64,000 bases of DNA from the NCBI RefSeq assembly GCF_001687545.1, contig NZ_CP016545.1, positions 915,001-979,000 on the forward strand, read 5' to 3'. The notes under the pieces are model-generated. The model had not been told where the DNA came from. It did no database searches and worked only from the letters and a program-made list of their open reading frames with translations. Made by a program: the position numbers and the translations under genes. Source of the stretch: Paraurantiacibacter namhicola (GTDB lineage Bacteria; Pseudomonadota; Alphaproteobacteria; Sphingomonadales; Sphingomonadaceae). Of this stretch, positions 43,147 to 51,961 are shown one piece after another (positions within the stretch are counted from its first letter, which is position 1; each line of letters opens with the position of its first letter).

Positions 43147-44278
43147 GCTGAGCCTTGTCCGCCTCCCGCTCGCGGCGGGTCTTCTTCGTCACGCCTTCCA
43201 GCGATCCCAGCGTCAGCCCCATCAGGCGGATGGGGCGCGGCAGGGGCAATTCCGCCTCCAGCAATTCATGCCCGATGCGGGCGAACTCCGCCTTGTCTGC
43301 CACCACCCGGTCCAGCGACTTCGCGCGGGTGTTGATGGTGAAATCGTTGTATTTCAGCTTCATCGTCACGGTCCGCCCGCGCGCCTTGTTGCGCTCGATC
43401 CGCTCCCACACGATGTCCACGATGCGGTCCATCGTCTCATGCAGTTCCTCCGGCGCGGACTGGTCCTCGTGGAAGGTTCGCTCCCCGCCCACGCTCTTGC
43501 GAGTGCGGTTCGATCGGACGGGCCGCAGGTCGATGCCGCGGGCCGCGCGGTAAAGGTAATCGGAAAAGCTGCCGAAATTGGCGCGCAGCCAGTCGCGGTC
43601 CTTGGCCGCCAGGTCCGCGCCTGTCTCGATGCCCAGCCGCTTCATCTTCTCCTCCGCCTTCGGCCCCACGCCGTGGAAGCGGCGGATGGGCAAGGACTGG
43701 ACGAAGGCCGCGCCCTGGCCGGGGCGGATCACGCAGATGCCATCGGGCTTGTTCTGGTCGCTCGCCAACTTGGCCAGGAACTTGTTGTAGCTCACCCCCG
43801 CGCTGGCCGTCAGCTGCGTCTCCTCGCGGATGCGGCGGCGGATTTCCTGCGCAATCAGCGTGGCACTGCCCAGGCCATGGATGTCCTCGGTGACATCGAG
43901 ATAGGCCTCGTCCAGGCTCAGCGGTTCCACCAGCGGCGTGAAGTGGTTGAAGATGGCGCGGATCTGCTGGCTCGCCTCGCGGTAAGCGTCGAAGCGGCTC
44001 TTCACGAAGATCAGGTCGGGGCATTTGCGCTTGGCAGTGACGCTGGGCATGGCGCTGCGCACGCCGAACTTGCGCGCCTCGTAACTCGCCGCCGCGACCA
44101 CGCCGCGCCCCGAAGAGCCACCGACGGCGACCGGCTTGCCGCGCAATTCCGGATTGTCGCGCTGCTCCACGCTGGCGAAGAAGGCGTCCATGTCGACATG
44201 AATGATCTTGCGCAGGCCGGCGGCCTCGGCACCATCTTCCATTTCATCGTCTGCGACATCGTCGGCCATGCAGCCCAT
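43133..44278 (-). CDS. dinB: DNA polymerase IV (Y family)
   Basis: Error-prone translesion polymerase of 381 residues. Y-family residues are visible: IIHVDMDAFFASVEQRDNP (first catalytic Asp), SLDEAYLDVT (second Asp-Glu pair), the helix-hairpin-helix FHGVGPKAEEKMKRLGIETG in the thumb, and a little-finger domain (RKSVGGERTFHED). ATG 44278 is used here. ATG 44269 three codons later is an alternative. No LexA box was seen in the 78 bases before the divergent transporter, and the C-terminal end lacks an obvious clamp-binding peptide. Confidence 0.95.
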   Translation of the reverse strand: MGCMADDVADDEMEDGAEAAGLRKIIHVDMDAFFASVEQRDNPELRGKPVAVGGSSGRGVVAAASYEARKFGVRSAMPSVTAKRKCPDLIFVKSRFDAYREASQQIRAIFNHFTPLVEPLSLDEAYLDVTEDIHGLGSATLIAQEIRRRIREETQLTASAGVSYNKFLAKLASDQNKPDGICVIRPGQGAAFVQSLPIRRFHGVGPKAEEKMKRLGIETGADLAAKDRDWLRANFGSFSDYLYRAARGIDLRPVRSNRTRKSVGGERTFHEDQSAPEELHETMDRIVDIVWERIERNKARGRTVTMKLKYNDFTINTRAKSLDRVVADKAEFARIGHELLEAELPLPRPIRLMGLTLGSLEGVTKKTRREREADKAQLNLL

Positions 44279-44356
44279 CTAGCGATCCATCCGCCCCGCT
44301 CCAACCGTTCGCAGGAAAGGCTTTCATCGCGCCCGCCAAGCGGGCAAGGGGCTGGC

Positions 44357-45643
44357 ATGCAGCGCGCTTCCAACGATCGTATCCACGCCGCGGACGGCAC
44401 GGCGCGCAGCATCCGCATGCGCGAATTCGTGGTGCTGATGGCTGCGTTGATGAGCCTGAATGCCCTGGCAATCGACGCCATGCTGCCCGCGCTGGACGAG
44501 ATTGCCGAGACCTTCGCGATGACCGATCCCAACCGGCGGCAGCTGATCGTGGGGATATATTTGTTGGCCAGCGGCGTTGGCGCGCTGATCCCGGGGTCGC
44601 TGGCAGATCGCTTCGGGCGACGGCCGGTGCTGTTCGGCTGCCTCACCCTGTATGCGATATTCTCCGCCGCCTGCGCGCTGGCGACGTCTTATGACGTGCT
44701 GCTGGTGATGCGCTTCATGCAGGGGTTCTGCACGGCCGGGCTGATGGTCTTGCCCGCCGCGATCATCCGCGACCGGTTCGAAGGGGATGCGATGGCGCGG
44801 CTGCTCTCGCTGATCTTCCTGGTCTTCATGATCGTGCCAGTCCTCGCGCCAAGTCTCGGCCAGCTGGTGCTGCAATTCGCGCCCTGGCAGGCGATCTTCG
44901 GCCTGCTGACGACGCTGTCCTGTGCGGTGCTGGCATGGGCCTTCATCCGCCTTCCCGAAACGCTCGACCCGGCAGAGCGCCAGCCAATCGACGCGCGCAC
45001 CGTGCTGCACAATCTGCCGCTGACGCTGCGCACGCGCGTGGCCGTGGGCTATGTCTTCGGGGGCGGGCTGACCTTCGGCGCGGTCTTCGGCTACATCAAT
45101 TCCGCGCAGCAGCTGATCGGCGAGCATTTCGGCGCGGGCGACGCATTCCCGCTAATCTTCGGACTGACGGCCAGCACGCTGTTCTTCTCCAGCTTCACCA
45201 ATTCGCGCATCGTCGAACGCTTCGGCGCACGGCGGGTGAGCCACACGGCGCTGGTGCTGTTCGTGGGCTTCTCCATCGCGCAAACAACCGCCGCCCATTT
45301 CGCGCCGGATAACCTCTGGCTATTCGTGCCGCTGATAGCGGGGAATTTGTGCCTGCTGGGCTTCACCGGCAGCAATTTCGGAAGCATCGCCATGCAGCCC
45401 TTCGGCCATGTGGCGGGCGCGGCGAGCAGCGTGCAGAGCTTCATCCGCATGACGCTGGGCGCGGGCGTGGGCATTGCCATCGGCCAGTTTTACGATGGCA
45501 GCGCGATGCCGCTGGCCCTTGCCCTGTTGCTGTGCAGCCTGGCCGCGCTGTTGCTGGTTTTGTTCAGCGAGCGGGGCAAGCTGTTCCGCCGCCCGGGCGA
45601 GGCGCGGCGGTACCTTGCCGTGCACGATGTGATGAAGGGCTGA
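44357..45643 (+). CDS. MFS multidrug exporter, Bcr/CflA type
   Basis: Inner-membrane drug/proton antiporter of 428 residues with twelve hydrophobic segments. The MFS signature between TM2 and TM3 is GSLADRFGRRPVLFG. The motif-D-type opening MSLNALAIDAMLPALDEI and MRFMQGFCTAGLMVLPAAIIRD match the Bcr/CflA (chloramphenicol/bicyclomycin resistance) group. ATG 44357 was taken, and MREFVVL at 44417 is another possible start. It is divergent from dinB. Substrate is unknown. Confidence 0.9.
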   Translation: MQRASNDRIHAADGTARSIRMREFVVLMAALMSLNALAIDAMLPALDEIAETFAMTDPNRRQLIVGIYLLASGVGALIPGSLADRFGRRPVLFGCLTLYAIFSAACALATSYDVLLVMRFMQGFCTAGLMVLPAAIIRDRFEGDAMARLLSLIFLVFMIVPVLAPSLGQLVLQFAPWQAIFGLLTTLSCAVLAWAFIRLPETLDPAERQPIDARTVLHNLPLTLRTRVAVGYVFGGGLTFGAVFGYINSAQQLIGEHFGAGDAFPLIFGLTASTLFFSSFTNSRIVERFGARRVSHTALVLFVGFSIAQTTAAHFAPDNLWLFVPLIAGNLCLLGFTGSNFGSIAMQPFGHVAGAASSVQSFIRMTLGAGVGIAIGQFYDGSAMPLALALLLCSLAALLLVLFSERGKLFRRPGEARRYLAVHDVMKG

Positions 45644-45652
45644 GCCGAAAGG

Positions 45653-46555
45653 TCAGGGCAGCGGCGCCCCGCGCGCGGCGGTGAAGACGCTATACCATTG
45701 CTGGCGCGTCCAGCGCATCTGCGTGGTCTGCGCAGCCTCCACGATCCGCTCCGGCCTCTGCGAACCGACTATGGGCACGATGCCCGCCGGGTGCGCCATC
45801 AGCCAGCCATAGGCGGCGACGGCGCGGTCCACGCCCGCCTCCGCGGCGACGGCGTCCAGCGCCTGCACCACTGCGCGCTCGCGCTCGGTCTGCGGGTCCA
45901 TCAGGCGGCCGCCGCCCAGCGGGCTCCACGCCATCGGGGTGAGGGAGAGGCGCATGGCTTGGTCCATCTCGCCATTATCGAGCGGCTCGATCCGCAACGG
46001 ACTGATTTCCGGTTGCGTTGCGACGAGCGGTGTATCGAGGAAATGCGCGAGCGCCTCGATCTGCGCCGGTGTGAAGTTCGAAATCCCGATGCTGCGCAGC
46101 TTGCCGCTCGCCACCGCATCATCGAGGAAGCGCGCCAGCTCCTGCGGGTGCGTCAGGATGTCGGGTCGATGGATCAGGTAAAGGTCGATCACATTCGTGC
46201 CGAGCCGCCGCAGCGAGGCCTCGAGCGCGCCGGCCATATATTCGCGCGACTGGTCATAGGGGACGGGCGGCATGATCCCGCCCTTGGTCACCAGCACCAT
46301 GCGCTGGCGCAATGAGGCATCCTCGCGCAGCACCTCGCCCAGCTTGTTCTCGACATCGCCGAAGCCGGATTTGCCATCGAAGCCGTAGATGTCCGCCGTG
46401 TCGATAAGGTCGATACCGGCATCGAGCGCGGTCGCCAGCAGGCGCGATAGGTCCGCCACCGAGCCATCGCTGCGCCACATGCCCCAGGCCATGGAGCTGA
46501 CCTCGATATCGGTCGTGCCGAGCATGCGGCGGGTGGGCGCGGGGAGGGTGGTCAT
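45653..46555 (-). CDS. Aldo/keto reductase
   Basis: NADPH-dependent carbonyl reductase of 300 residues with a TIM-barrel fold. The catalytic tetrad appears as Asp in GIDLIDTADIYG, with Tyr in that segment, Lys in MVLVTKGG and His in LYLIHRPD. The NADPH-binding end is IVPIVGSQRPERIVEA. The sequence resembles the YdhF group of Escherichia coli. It lies downstream of the biotin carboxylase gene on the same strand, but a 146-base repeat-rich gap separates them, so an operon is doubtful. Confidence 0.9.
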   Translation of the reverse strand: MTTLPAPTRRMLGTTDIEVSSMAWGMWRSDGSVADLSRLLATALDAGIDLIDTADIYGFDGKSGFGDVENKLGEVLREDASLRQRMVLVTKGGIMPPVPYDQSREYMAGALEASLRRLGTNVIDLYLIHRPDILTHPQELARFLDDAVASGKLRSIGISNFTPAQIEALAHFLDTPLVATQPEISPLRIEPLDNGEMDQAMRLSLTPMAWSPLGGGRLMDPQTERERAVVQALDAVAAEAGVDRAVAAYGWLMAHPAGIVPIVGSQRPERIVEAAQTTQMRWTRQQWYSVFTAARGAPLP

Positions 46556-46586
46556 GAACCTCGATTACTGCCGTGCGTTGCGATTG

Positions 46587-46700
46587 CCCACCCCGCTGCG
46601 ACTAACCTCGCCTTAGGCTCGGCAAGTCTCGCAAACCCCTCCCGCTCGCGGGAGGGGCAGTGGAGCTTGGCAGCCTGCTGCCTAGCGCAGCGGGGTTGGG
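46587..46700. repeat. Intergenic inverted-repeat element with central hairpin
   Basis: The left arm CCCACCCCGCTGCG (46587-46600) is the reverse complement of the right arm CGCAGCGGGGTTGGG (46686-46700) apart from one inserted T. Between them is a perfect hairpin CCCCTCCCG-CTCG-CGGGAGGGG (46636-46657). It lies between the biotin carboxylase stop and the aldo/keto reductase start. The form is that of palindromic repeats frequent in sphingomonad intergenic DNA. No transposase is present. Confidence 0.6.
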
Positions 46701-46701
46701 C

Positions 46702-48609
46702 TTAGTCTTCGCCCGCAGGCTCCACCACCGCCAGCACCGCGTCGACCTGCACCTGCCCGCCTGTCGCGGCAGAAAGCTCGGTCACGGTCCCGTCGAAGGG
46801 CGCGGTGAGCGCGTGTTCCATCTTCATCGCCTCGAGCACCATCAGCCGCTGGCCCGCGGTGACGCTGTCGCCCTCGGCCACATCGACCGCGATGACCTTG
46901 CCCGGCATCGGCGCGAGGATCGCGCCATCGGCGGCGGAGGCTGCTCCGGCAGTCTCGTTTCCGCGAACAAAGAACGGATAGGTTTGCCCTCGTTTCGTGA
47001 CGAAGATTTGACCATCTTCCGGCATGGAGCAACGAAAGCCAACACCCGTTTTATGCCTCGAAGCATCACCGGTGACTGGACCATATGGTGTGTGAAGAAC
47101 GATTTGATTTCGAGCGTCCGCGTTTAACCTGAAGCCGAAAAGCGCGTTAATCATAGAGCGAGGAAAATCCTCGCAGGCTTCCCAATCGGCCATGTCGATC
47201 CGGTATCGCCACACTGCGGCATCGATAACGTCTTGAGCTGGCTGGATAGTCGGCATCAGTGCCTCACCCTTCCGCTCGATCAAACCGGTGTCCAGGGCTT
47301 CGCCTGCGAATTCGTCGAGTGCGGCGCACTCATACAGAAAGCCTTGGTTGGTCTGTAATGGCGAGACGTAACTGTTGTTGAGCGCGGATAGCAGGGCATG
47401 GCGCGCGCCTTCGCGGTTGTCGCCGTGGACGACGATCTTGGCAATCATCGGGTCGTAGAACGGGCTGACCGAGTCACCCTCTTCCACTCCGGTCTCTATC
47501 CGGGCGCGATCGTAGAGATACAGATTATCAATCCTCCCCGGGGATGGCAAAAACCCTTTCGCCGGATCCTCCGCATAAAGCCGCGCTTCGATAGCCCAGC
47601 CATTGATGCTCAGCTCTTCCTGCTTCAGCGGAATCGGTTCCCCGCTTGCCACGCGTAGCTGCCATTCCACCAGGTCCACGCCGGTGATCTCCTCGGTCAC
47701 CGGATGCTCCACCTGCAGGCGGGTGTTCATTTCCATGAAGAAGATGCGGTCGGCGCGCAGGCCTTCGCTGGCGTCGGCGATGAATTCTATCGTGCCCGCG
47801 CCCTCGTAATCGACCGCCTTGGCGGCGCGCACGGCGGCGGCGCAGATTTCCTCGCGCGTCGCCTCGTCCATCCCGGGGGCAGGGGCTTCCTCGATCACCT
47901 TCTGGTGGCGGCGTTGCAGCGAGCAGTCGCGTTCGAACAGGTGGACGACATTGCCGTGGCTGTCGCCGAACACCTGCACCTCGATATGGCGGGGCGACGT
48001 GATCCATTTTTCCAGCAGAACTTCGTCATTGGAGAAGCTGGCCTTTGCCTCGCGCCGACAGCTTTCGAGGTCGGCTTCGAAGTTGGCCGCCTTCTCGACC
48101 TTGCGCATGCCCTTGCCGCCGCCGCCAGCGACCGCCTTGATCAGGACCGGGTAGCCGATCTTGTCGGCCTCTTCCTTCAGGCGCTCCACCGACTGGTCCT
48201 CGCCCAGATAGCCCGGCGTCACGGGCACGCCCGCATCCATCATCAGCTGCTTGGCGGAATCCTTCAGGCCCATCGCCTCGATCGCCTCGGGCGGCGGGCC
48301 GACCCAGACCAGCCCCGCTTCCTTCACCGCGCGCGCGAAGCCGGCATTCTCGGACAGGAAGCCGTAGCCGGGATGGATCGCCTCTGCGCCCGTATCCTTG
48401 GCCGCGGCGATGATCTTCTCCCCGACGAGGTAGCTTTCGGCGGCGGGCGAGGGGCCGATATGCACAGCCTCGTCCGCCATGCGGACATGCAGCGCCTTCG
48501 CGTCCGCATCGGAATAGACCGCGACGGTGCGAATGCCCATCTCGCGGGCGGTGCGGTTAATGCGACAGGCGATCTCGCCGCGATTGGCGATAAGCAGGCT
48601 TTGTATCAT
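46702..48609 (-). CDS. Biotin carboxylase / biotin carrier subunit of an acyl-CoA carboxylase, probably methylcrotonyl-CoA (MccA-type)
   Basis: ATP-dependent carboxylation of biotin for an acyl-CoA carboxylase. The 635 residues contain a biotin carboxylase domain (LLIANRGEIACRI, the ATP-grasp loop AVAGGGGKGMRKV, MNTRLQVEHPVTEE, and a C-terminal GWAIEARLYAEDP) and a biotinyl domain at the end with EAMKMEH, the Lys being biotinylated. Length and layout fit the alpha subunits of methylcrotonyl- or propionyl-CoA carboxylase. The carboxyltransferase partner is not adjacent. The middle stretch (about 46950-47560) is visibly richer in A/T than the rest of the gene, which suggests recombination. Confidence 0.92.
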   Translation of the reverse strand: MIQSLLIANRGEIACRINRTAREMGIRTVAVYSDADAKALHVRMADEAVHIGPSPAAESYLVGEKIIAAAKDTGAEAIHPGYGFLSENAGFARAVKEAGLVWVGPPPEAIEAMGLKDSAKQLMMDAGVPVTPGYLGEDQSVERLKEEADKIGYPVLIKAVAGGGGKGMRKVEKAANFEADLESCRREAKASFSNDEVLLEKWITSPRHIEVQVFGDSHGNVVHLFERDCSLQRRHQKVIEEAPAPGMDEATREEICAAAVRAAKAVDYEGAGTIEFIADASEGLRADRIFFMEMNTRLQVEHPVTEEITGVDLVEWQLRVASGEPIPLKQEELSINGWAIEARLYAEDPAKGFLPSPGRIDNLYLYDRARIETGVEEGDSVSPFYDPMIAKIVVHGDNREGARHALLSALNNSYVSPLQTNQGFLYECAALDEFAGEALDTGLIERKGEALMPTIQPAQDVIDAAVWRYRIDMADWEACEDFPRSMINALFGFRLNADARNQIVLHTPYGPVTGDASRHKTGVGFRCSMPEDGQIFVTKRGQTYPFFVRGNETAGAASAADGAILAPMPGKVIAVDVAEGDSVTAGQRLMVLEAMKMEHALTAPFDGTVTELSAATGGQVQVDAVLAVVEPAGED

Positions 48610-48666
48610 GCGAAACGATTAGGCGGGGTAAGGGCGCGGGGCAAGCGTGAGTGGATTGAGGCAAAC

Positions 48667-48741
48667 CCGCTCATGGTGAGCCCGTCGAACCAGGGTGGCA
48701 GGCGCAGCGTATGCATCCTTCGACAGGCTCAGGATGAGCGG
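48667..48741. repeat. Intergenic inverted repeat between mccA-like gene and crtB
   Basis: The left arm (48667-48690, core TGAGCCCGTCGAAC) and right arm (48717-48741, core CTTCGACAGGCTCA) are imperfect reverse complements of about 24 bases with a 26-base spacer. This GTCGAA/TTCGAC type of palindrome is common in sphingomonad genomes. It may act as a transcript 3' end for the crtB message. Confidence 0.55.
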
Positions 48742-48750
48742 ACGCCTTGC

Positions 48751-49785
48751 TTACTCCGCCTCGTCCTCGCGCAGCGGCGTCATCGGCATGGGGGCCACGC
48801 GCCCGTCCATGCGGATTTTGATGAGGACGCGCCCACGGCTCCACTCGGGCATCTTTTCCGGCCGGTAGGGGCGGTTGACAATGGCCTCGCCCAGCGCGGC
48901 GAGCATGTGCCAGCCTTTCTCCAGCGCATTGGTGCGCGTGCGGCTGTTCCAGGCGTTCTGCCCGCGGTCGCGGACCTTGTGGCCGATGGCGCCGTAAATG
49001 CGCGCGGCGGACAGTACGGCCCAGCGCTGCCGGAAACGAAGCCGCGCCGCACCCAGCCGCGCGGCGTCGAGATATTCGTCCATCATGTCGATCATGCGGG
49101 CCGACAGGGCGGACAGCTTGAAGCGGTTGTGCGGCTTCATGTGCTGGCCGGGTTCGATATCCGCGCGTGCGAGCCATTGCTGCGGGACGTAGCAGCGGCC
49201 CACGGCGTCATCCTCGCTGATGTCGCGCGCGATATTGGCGAGCTGGAAGGCAAAGCCGAGGTCGCAGGCGCGGTCCAGCGTGTCGGTGTCGTCCGCCGGG
49301 ACGCCCATCACGCGCGCCATCATCACGCCCACTGCCCCCGCGACATGGTAGCAATAGCGCATCAGGTCTTCCTCGGTGCGCGGGATCCAGCCGTTCGCGT
49401 CCAGCGCGAAGCCGTCGATTACGTCGTCCGTCAGCTCCTCTCGGATGCCGCATTCGGCGGCCACCTGGCCCAGCGCATCGAAGGCGATGTCGGCGGTGGG
49501 CTGGCCTTCAAGCGCCCGGCCGGTCAGCACGCGCAGCGCCTCCACCCGGTCCACCGCGCCGGACTTGGCGAGGTTAAGGTCGCCCCCGTGATCCTGCCCG
49601 TCCGCGATATCGTCACATCGGCGGCACCAGGCGTAGAGGAGCCAGCTGCGCTCCCGCGTGTCCTTGTCGAACAGGCGGCTGGCGGCGGAAAAGCTGTAGG
49701 ACCCCTTCTCGATGCTCTCGCGCGCCCGGCGCACCAGCGCCGCACGCCCGCGCCCACCGCCGGCACGGCTCTGCGTGCTGCGCAT
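48751..49785 (-). CDS. crtB: Phytoene synthase
   Basis: Condenses two geranylgeranyl diphosphates to phytoene, the first committed step of carotenoid synthesis. The 344-residue protein has the two Asp-rich signatures, YAWCRRCDDIADG and QLANIARDISEDD (DDIAD and D-I-x-E-D type). These are characteristic of squalene/phytoene synthases, together with GRCYVPQQWL. ATG 49785 was chosen. A TTG at 49833, overlapping the stop of the LOG gene, would add 16 residues and allow coupling. The longer open frame upstream is the shadow of the LOG gene. It is the last gene of crtY-crtI-LOG-crtB. Confidence 0.95.
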   Translation of the reverse strand: MRSTQSRAGGGRGRAALVRRARESIEKGSYSFSAASRLFDKDTRERSWLLYAWCRRCDDIADGQDHGGDLNLAKSGAVDRVEALRVLTGRALEGQPTADIAFDALGQVAAECGIREELTDDVIDGFALDANGWIPRTEEDLMRYCYHVAGAVGVMMARVMGVPADDTDTLDRACDLGFAFQLANIARDISEDDAVGRCYVPQQWLARADIEPGQHMKPHNRFKLSALSARMIDMMDEYLDAARLGAARLRFRQRWAVLSAARIYGAIGHKVRDRGQNAWNSRTRTNALEKGWHMLAALGEAIVNRPYRPEKMPEWSRGRVLIKIRMDGRVAPMPMTPLREDEAE

Positions 49786-49829
49786 GATGGCGCTGGATAC
49801 CAGCGGACGTTTCTTGGGAACGATGGGCT

Positions 49830-50435
49830 TCAAAGATCCTCGGCCTTCATCTCGAAGATGGTGCGATGCGGAACATAGCTTTCCATCTTTTCGAGCAGGC
49901 TGTCGAGGTTTGCCGCGTCGATAATTATCCCGGCATGCATCGGCCGCACGAAGCCGACGCCCGCCATCTGGTCGCGAAATGCCAGCAGGCCGTCGTAGAA
50001 GCCGAAGGCATTGAGAAGGCCTACGGGCTTGGAATGGTAGCCGAGCTGCGCCCAGCTGACCGCTTCCCACAGCTCGTCCATTGTCCCAACGCCGCCGGGC
50101 AGTGTGATGAAACCGTCGCTAAGGTCGGTGAAGGCCTGCTTGCGAGCATGCATGTTGGCGACCACGTGCAGCTCGGTGCAGTCATGATTGGCAACTTCGC
50201 CGCCCTTTGCATCGCCAGCCGCGCCGCCGGTCAGCGCTTCAGGGATCACGCCGATCACCTCGCCGCCCGCCTCCAGCGCACCGGACGCAAGCGCACCCAT
50301 CATGCCCAGCCTCCCGCCGCCATAAACGACCCCGATGCCGCGCTCGGCCAGCGCCGCGCCGACATCGCGCGCCAGCTCCACATAGCGCCCATCCTCCGGC
50401 GAGGCGGAGCCGCAGTAAACCGCCAGCCGCTTCAT
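49830..50435 (-). CDS. LOG family protein (nucleotide 5'-monophosphate phosphoribohydrolase)
   Basis: Lysine-decarboxylase-fold hydrolase of 201 residues, of the LOG type that releases a base from (cytokinin) riboside monophosphates. The signature is present: YGGGRLGMMGALA, HARKQAFTDLSD and the motif LPGGVGTMDELWEAVSWAQLG, with PGG-x-GT-x-x-E. The start overlaps the crtI stop by one base, and its end reaches the possible TTG start of crtB. It is embedded in the carotenoid operon although it has no known role in carotenoid synthesis. In bacteria LOG proteins probably hydrolyse purine nucleotides. Confidence 0.92.
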   Translation of the reverse strand: MKRLAVYCGSASPEDGRYVELARDVGAALAERGIGVVYGGGRLGMMGALASGALEAGGEVIGVIPEALTGGAAGDAKGGEVANHDCTELHVVANMHARKQAFTDLSDGFITLPGGVGTMDELWEAVSWAQLGYHSKPVGLLNAFGFYDGLLAFRDQMAGVGFVRPMHAGIIIDAANLDSLLEKMESYVPHRTIFEMKAEDL

Positions 50436-51961
50436 CAGAGCATGTCTTCCAGCATCAGCCCCGCAGTTGCCTTGGCGCTGCCGACGACACCGGGGATGCC
50501 GGCCCCGGGGTGCGTGCCTGCGCCCACGAGGTAGAAATTGCCGATCTTGTCGTCGCGGTTGTGGCCGCGGAAGAAGGCGCTCTGGGTCAGGACCGGTTCG
50601 AGGCTGAAGGCGCTGCCGAGGTGGGCATTCAGATCTTGCGAGAAATCTGCCGGGGAGTAGCTGAACTTGGTCACGATCCGGTCGTGGATGTCGGGGATCA
50701 GGCGGCGGCCGATCTCGTCCAGGATCCGCTTCTCCAGCATCGGGCCGACCTGGTCCCAGTCCACCGCCAGCTTGCCCATGTGTGCCACGGGGACGAGGGC
50801 GTAGAAGGTGCTCTTGCCCTCCGGCGCCATGCCGGGATCGGTCACGGTGGGGTGATGCAGGTAAATGCTGAAATCTTCCGGCAGCACGCCCTTGTCATAG
50901 ATATCGTCCAGCAGGCCTTTGTAGCGCGGGCCGAACAGGATCATGTGGTGCGGGATGCCGGGCCAGTTCCCCTCGATCCCGAAATGCACCACGAACAGGC
51001 TGGGGCTGTAAGTCTTCCGGCTGAGCGACTTTGCGTTCTTCTTGCCGCGCTGCGTGCCGGACAGCAGGTCCTTGTAGGAATGCATGATGTCCGCATTGCT
51101 GGCCACGGCGTCGAAGTTTTCATGCCAGCCGCTCCTCGTTTCCACGCTGGTTGCGCGGTCGCCCGTGCAGTGGACCTGCACCACCGGATCGCCCACGCGC
51201 ATCGTGCCGCCCAGCCGCTCGAATTGCCGCACCATGCCGGCGATCAGGCGGTTCGTGCCACCGCGTGCCCACCAGACGCCGCCGTCCTTCTCCAGCTTGT
51301 GGATCAGGGCGTAGATGCTGCTGGTCTTCATCGGGTTGCCGCCCACCAGCAGCGTGTGGAAGCTCAGCGCCTCGCGCAGCTTCTCGTTGCGGACATACTT
51401 GCTGACAACGGAATAGACGCTGCGCCATGCACCGTGCTTGGCAAGGGCAGGGGCCGCCTTCACCATGCTCTTGAAATCGAGGAACGGTACGCTGCCAAGC
51501 TTGACGTAGCCTTCCTCGTACACCTTGGCGCTGTATTCCAGGAACGCCTCGTACCCGGCCACATCGGCGGGATCGAGCTTGGCGATTTCCTTGAACAGGT
51601 TCTCCTCGTCATTCGAGTAATCGAAATTCGTGCCGTCGGGCCAGTTGAGCCGGTAGAAGGGCATGACCTTCATCAGCTCCACGTCCTCTTCCATCTCGTG
51701 GCCGGAGATGGACCACAATTCGCGCAGGCAGTCGGGATCGGTGATGACGGTGGGGCCGGCATCGAAGGTGAAGCCGTCCTTCTGCCAGTGATAGGCGCGG
51801 CCGCCGGGCTTGTCGCGGGCTTCCACCACGGTGGTGGCGATGCCGGCGCTTTGCAGGCGCATGGCCAGCGCCATGCCGCCAAAGCCGCTGCCCACCACGC
51901 AGGCTGTGCGGGTGTTGGCCGTATCGGCGGCGGCGTTCTGTGCAATCGGGGCAGAGCTCAT
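50435..51961 (-). CDS. crtI: Phytoene desaturase
   Basis: FAD-dependent desaturase that converts phytoene to lycopene. The 508 residues start with a Rossmann dinucleotide motif CVVGSGFGGMALAMRLQSAG and the RDKPGGRAYHWQKDGFTFD stretch of CrtI enzymes. The C-terminal end has the bacterial-type CrtI signature NFYLVGAGTHPGAGIPGV. It overlaps crtY by four bases and the LOG gene by one base, so the four-gene cluster is tightly coupled. Number of desaturation steps is not visible from sequence, but the adjacent CrtY needs lycopene. Confidence 0.97.
   Translation of the reverse strand: MSSAPIAQNAAADTANTRTACVVGSGFGGMALAMRLQSAGIATTVVEARDKPGGRAYHWQKDGFTFDAGPTVITDPDCLRELWSISGHEMEEDVELMKVMPFYRLNWPDGTNFDYSNDEENLFKEIAKLDPADVAGYEAFLEYSAKVYEEGYVKLGSVPFLDFKSMVKAAPALAKHGAWRSVYSVVSKYVRNEKLREALSFHTLLVGGNPMKTSSIYALIHKLEKDGGVWWARGGTNRLIAGMVRQFERLGGTMRVGDPVVQVHCTGDRATSVETRSGWHENFDAVASNADIMHSYKDLLSGTQRGKKNAKSLSRKTYSPSLFVVHFGIEGNWPGIPHHMILFGPRYKGLLDDIYDKGVLPEDFSIYLHHPTVTDPGMAPEGKSTFYALVPVAHMGKLAVDWDQVGPMLEKRILDEIGRRLIPDIHDRIVTKFSYSPADFSQDLNAHLGSAFSLEPVLTQSAFFRGHNRDDKIGNFYLVGAGTHPGAGIPGVVGSAKATAGLMLEDML

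Noticed and set aside
46587-46700. Insertion sequence or MITE with terminal inverted repeats
   Set aside because: No transposase and no target-site duplication that I could see, and the internal hairpin fits a palindromic intergenic repeat better.
47704-49878. Open frame of 724 codons opposite the biotin carboxylase and crtB genes
   Set aside because: Runs through an intergenic inverted repeat and two opposite genes with catalytic motifs, so it is an antisense artefact.
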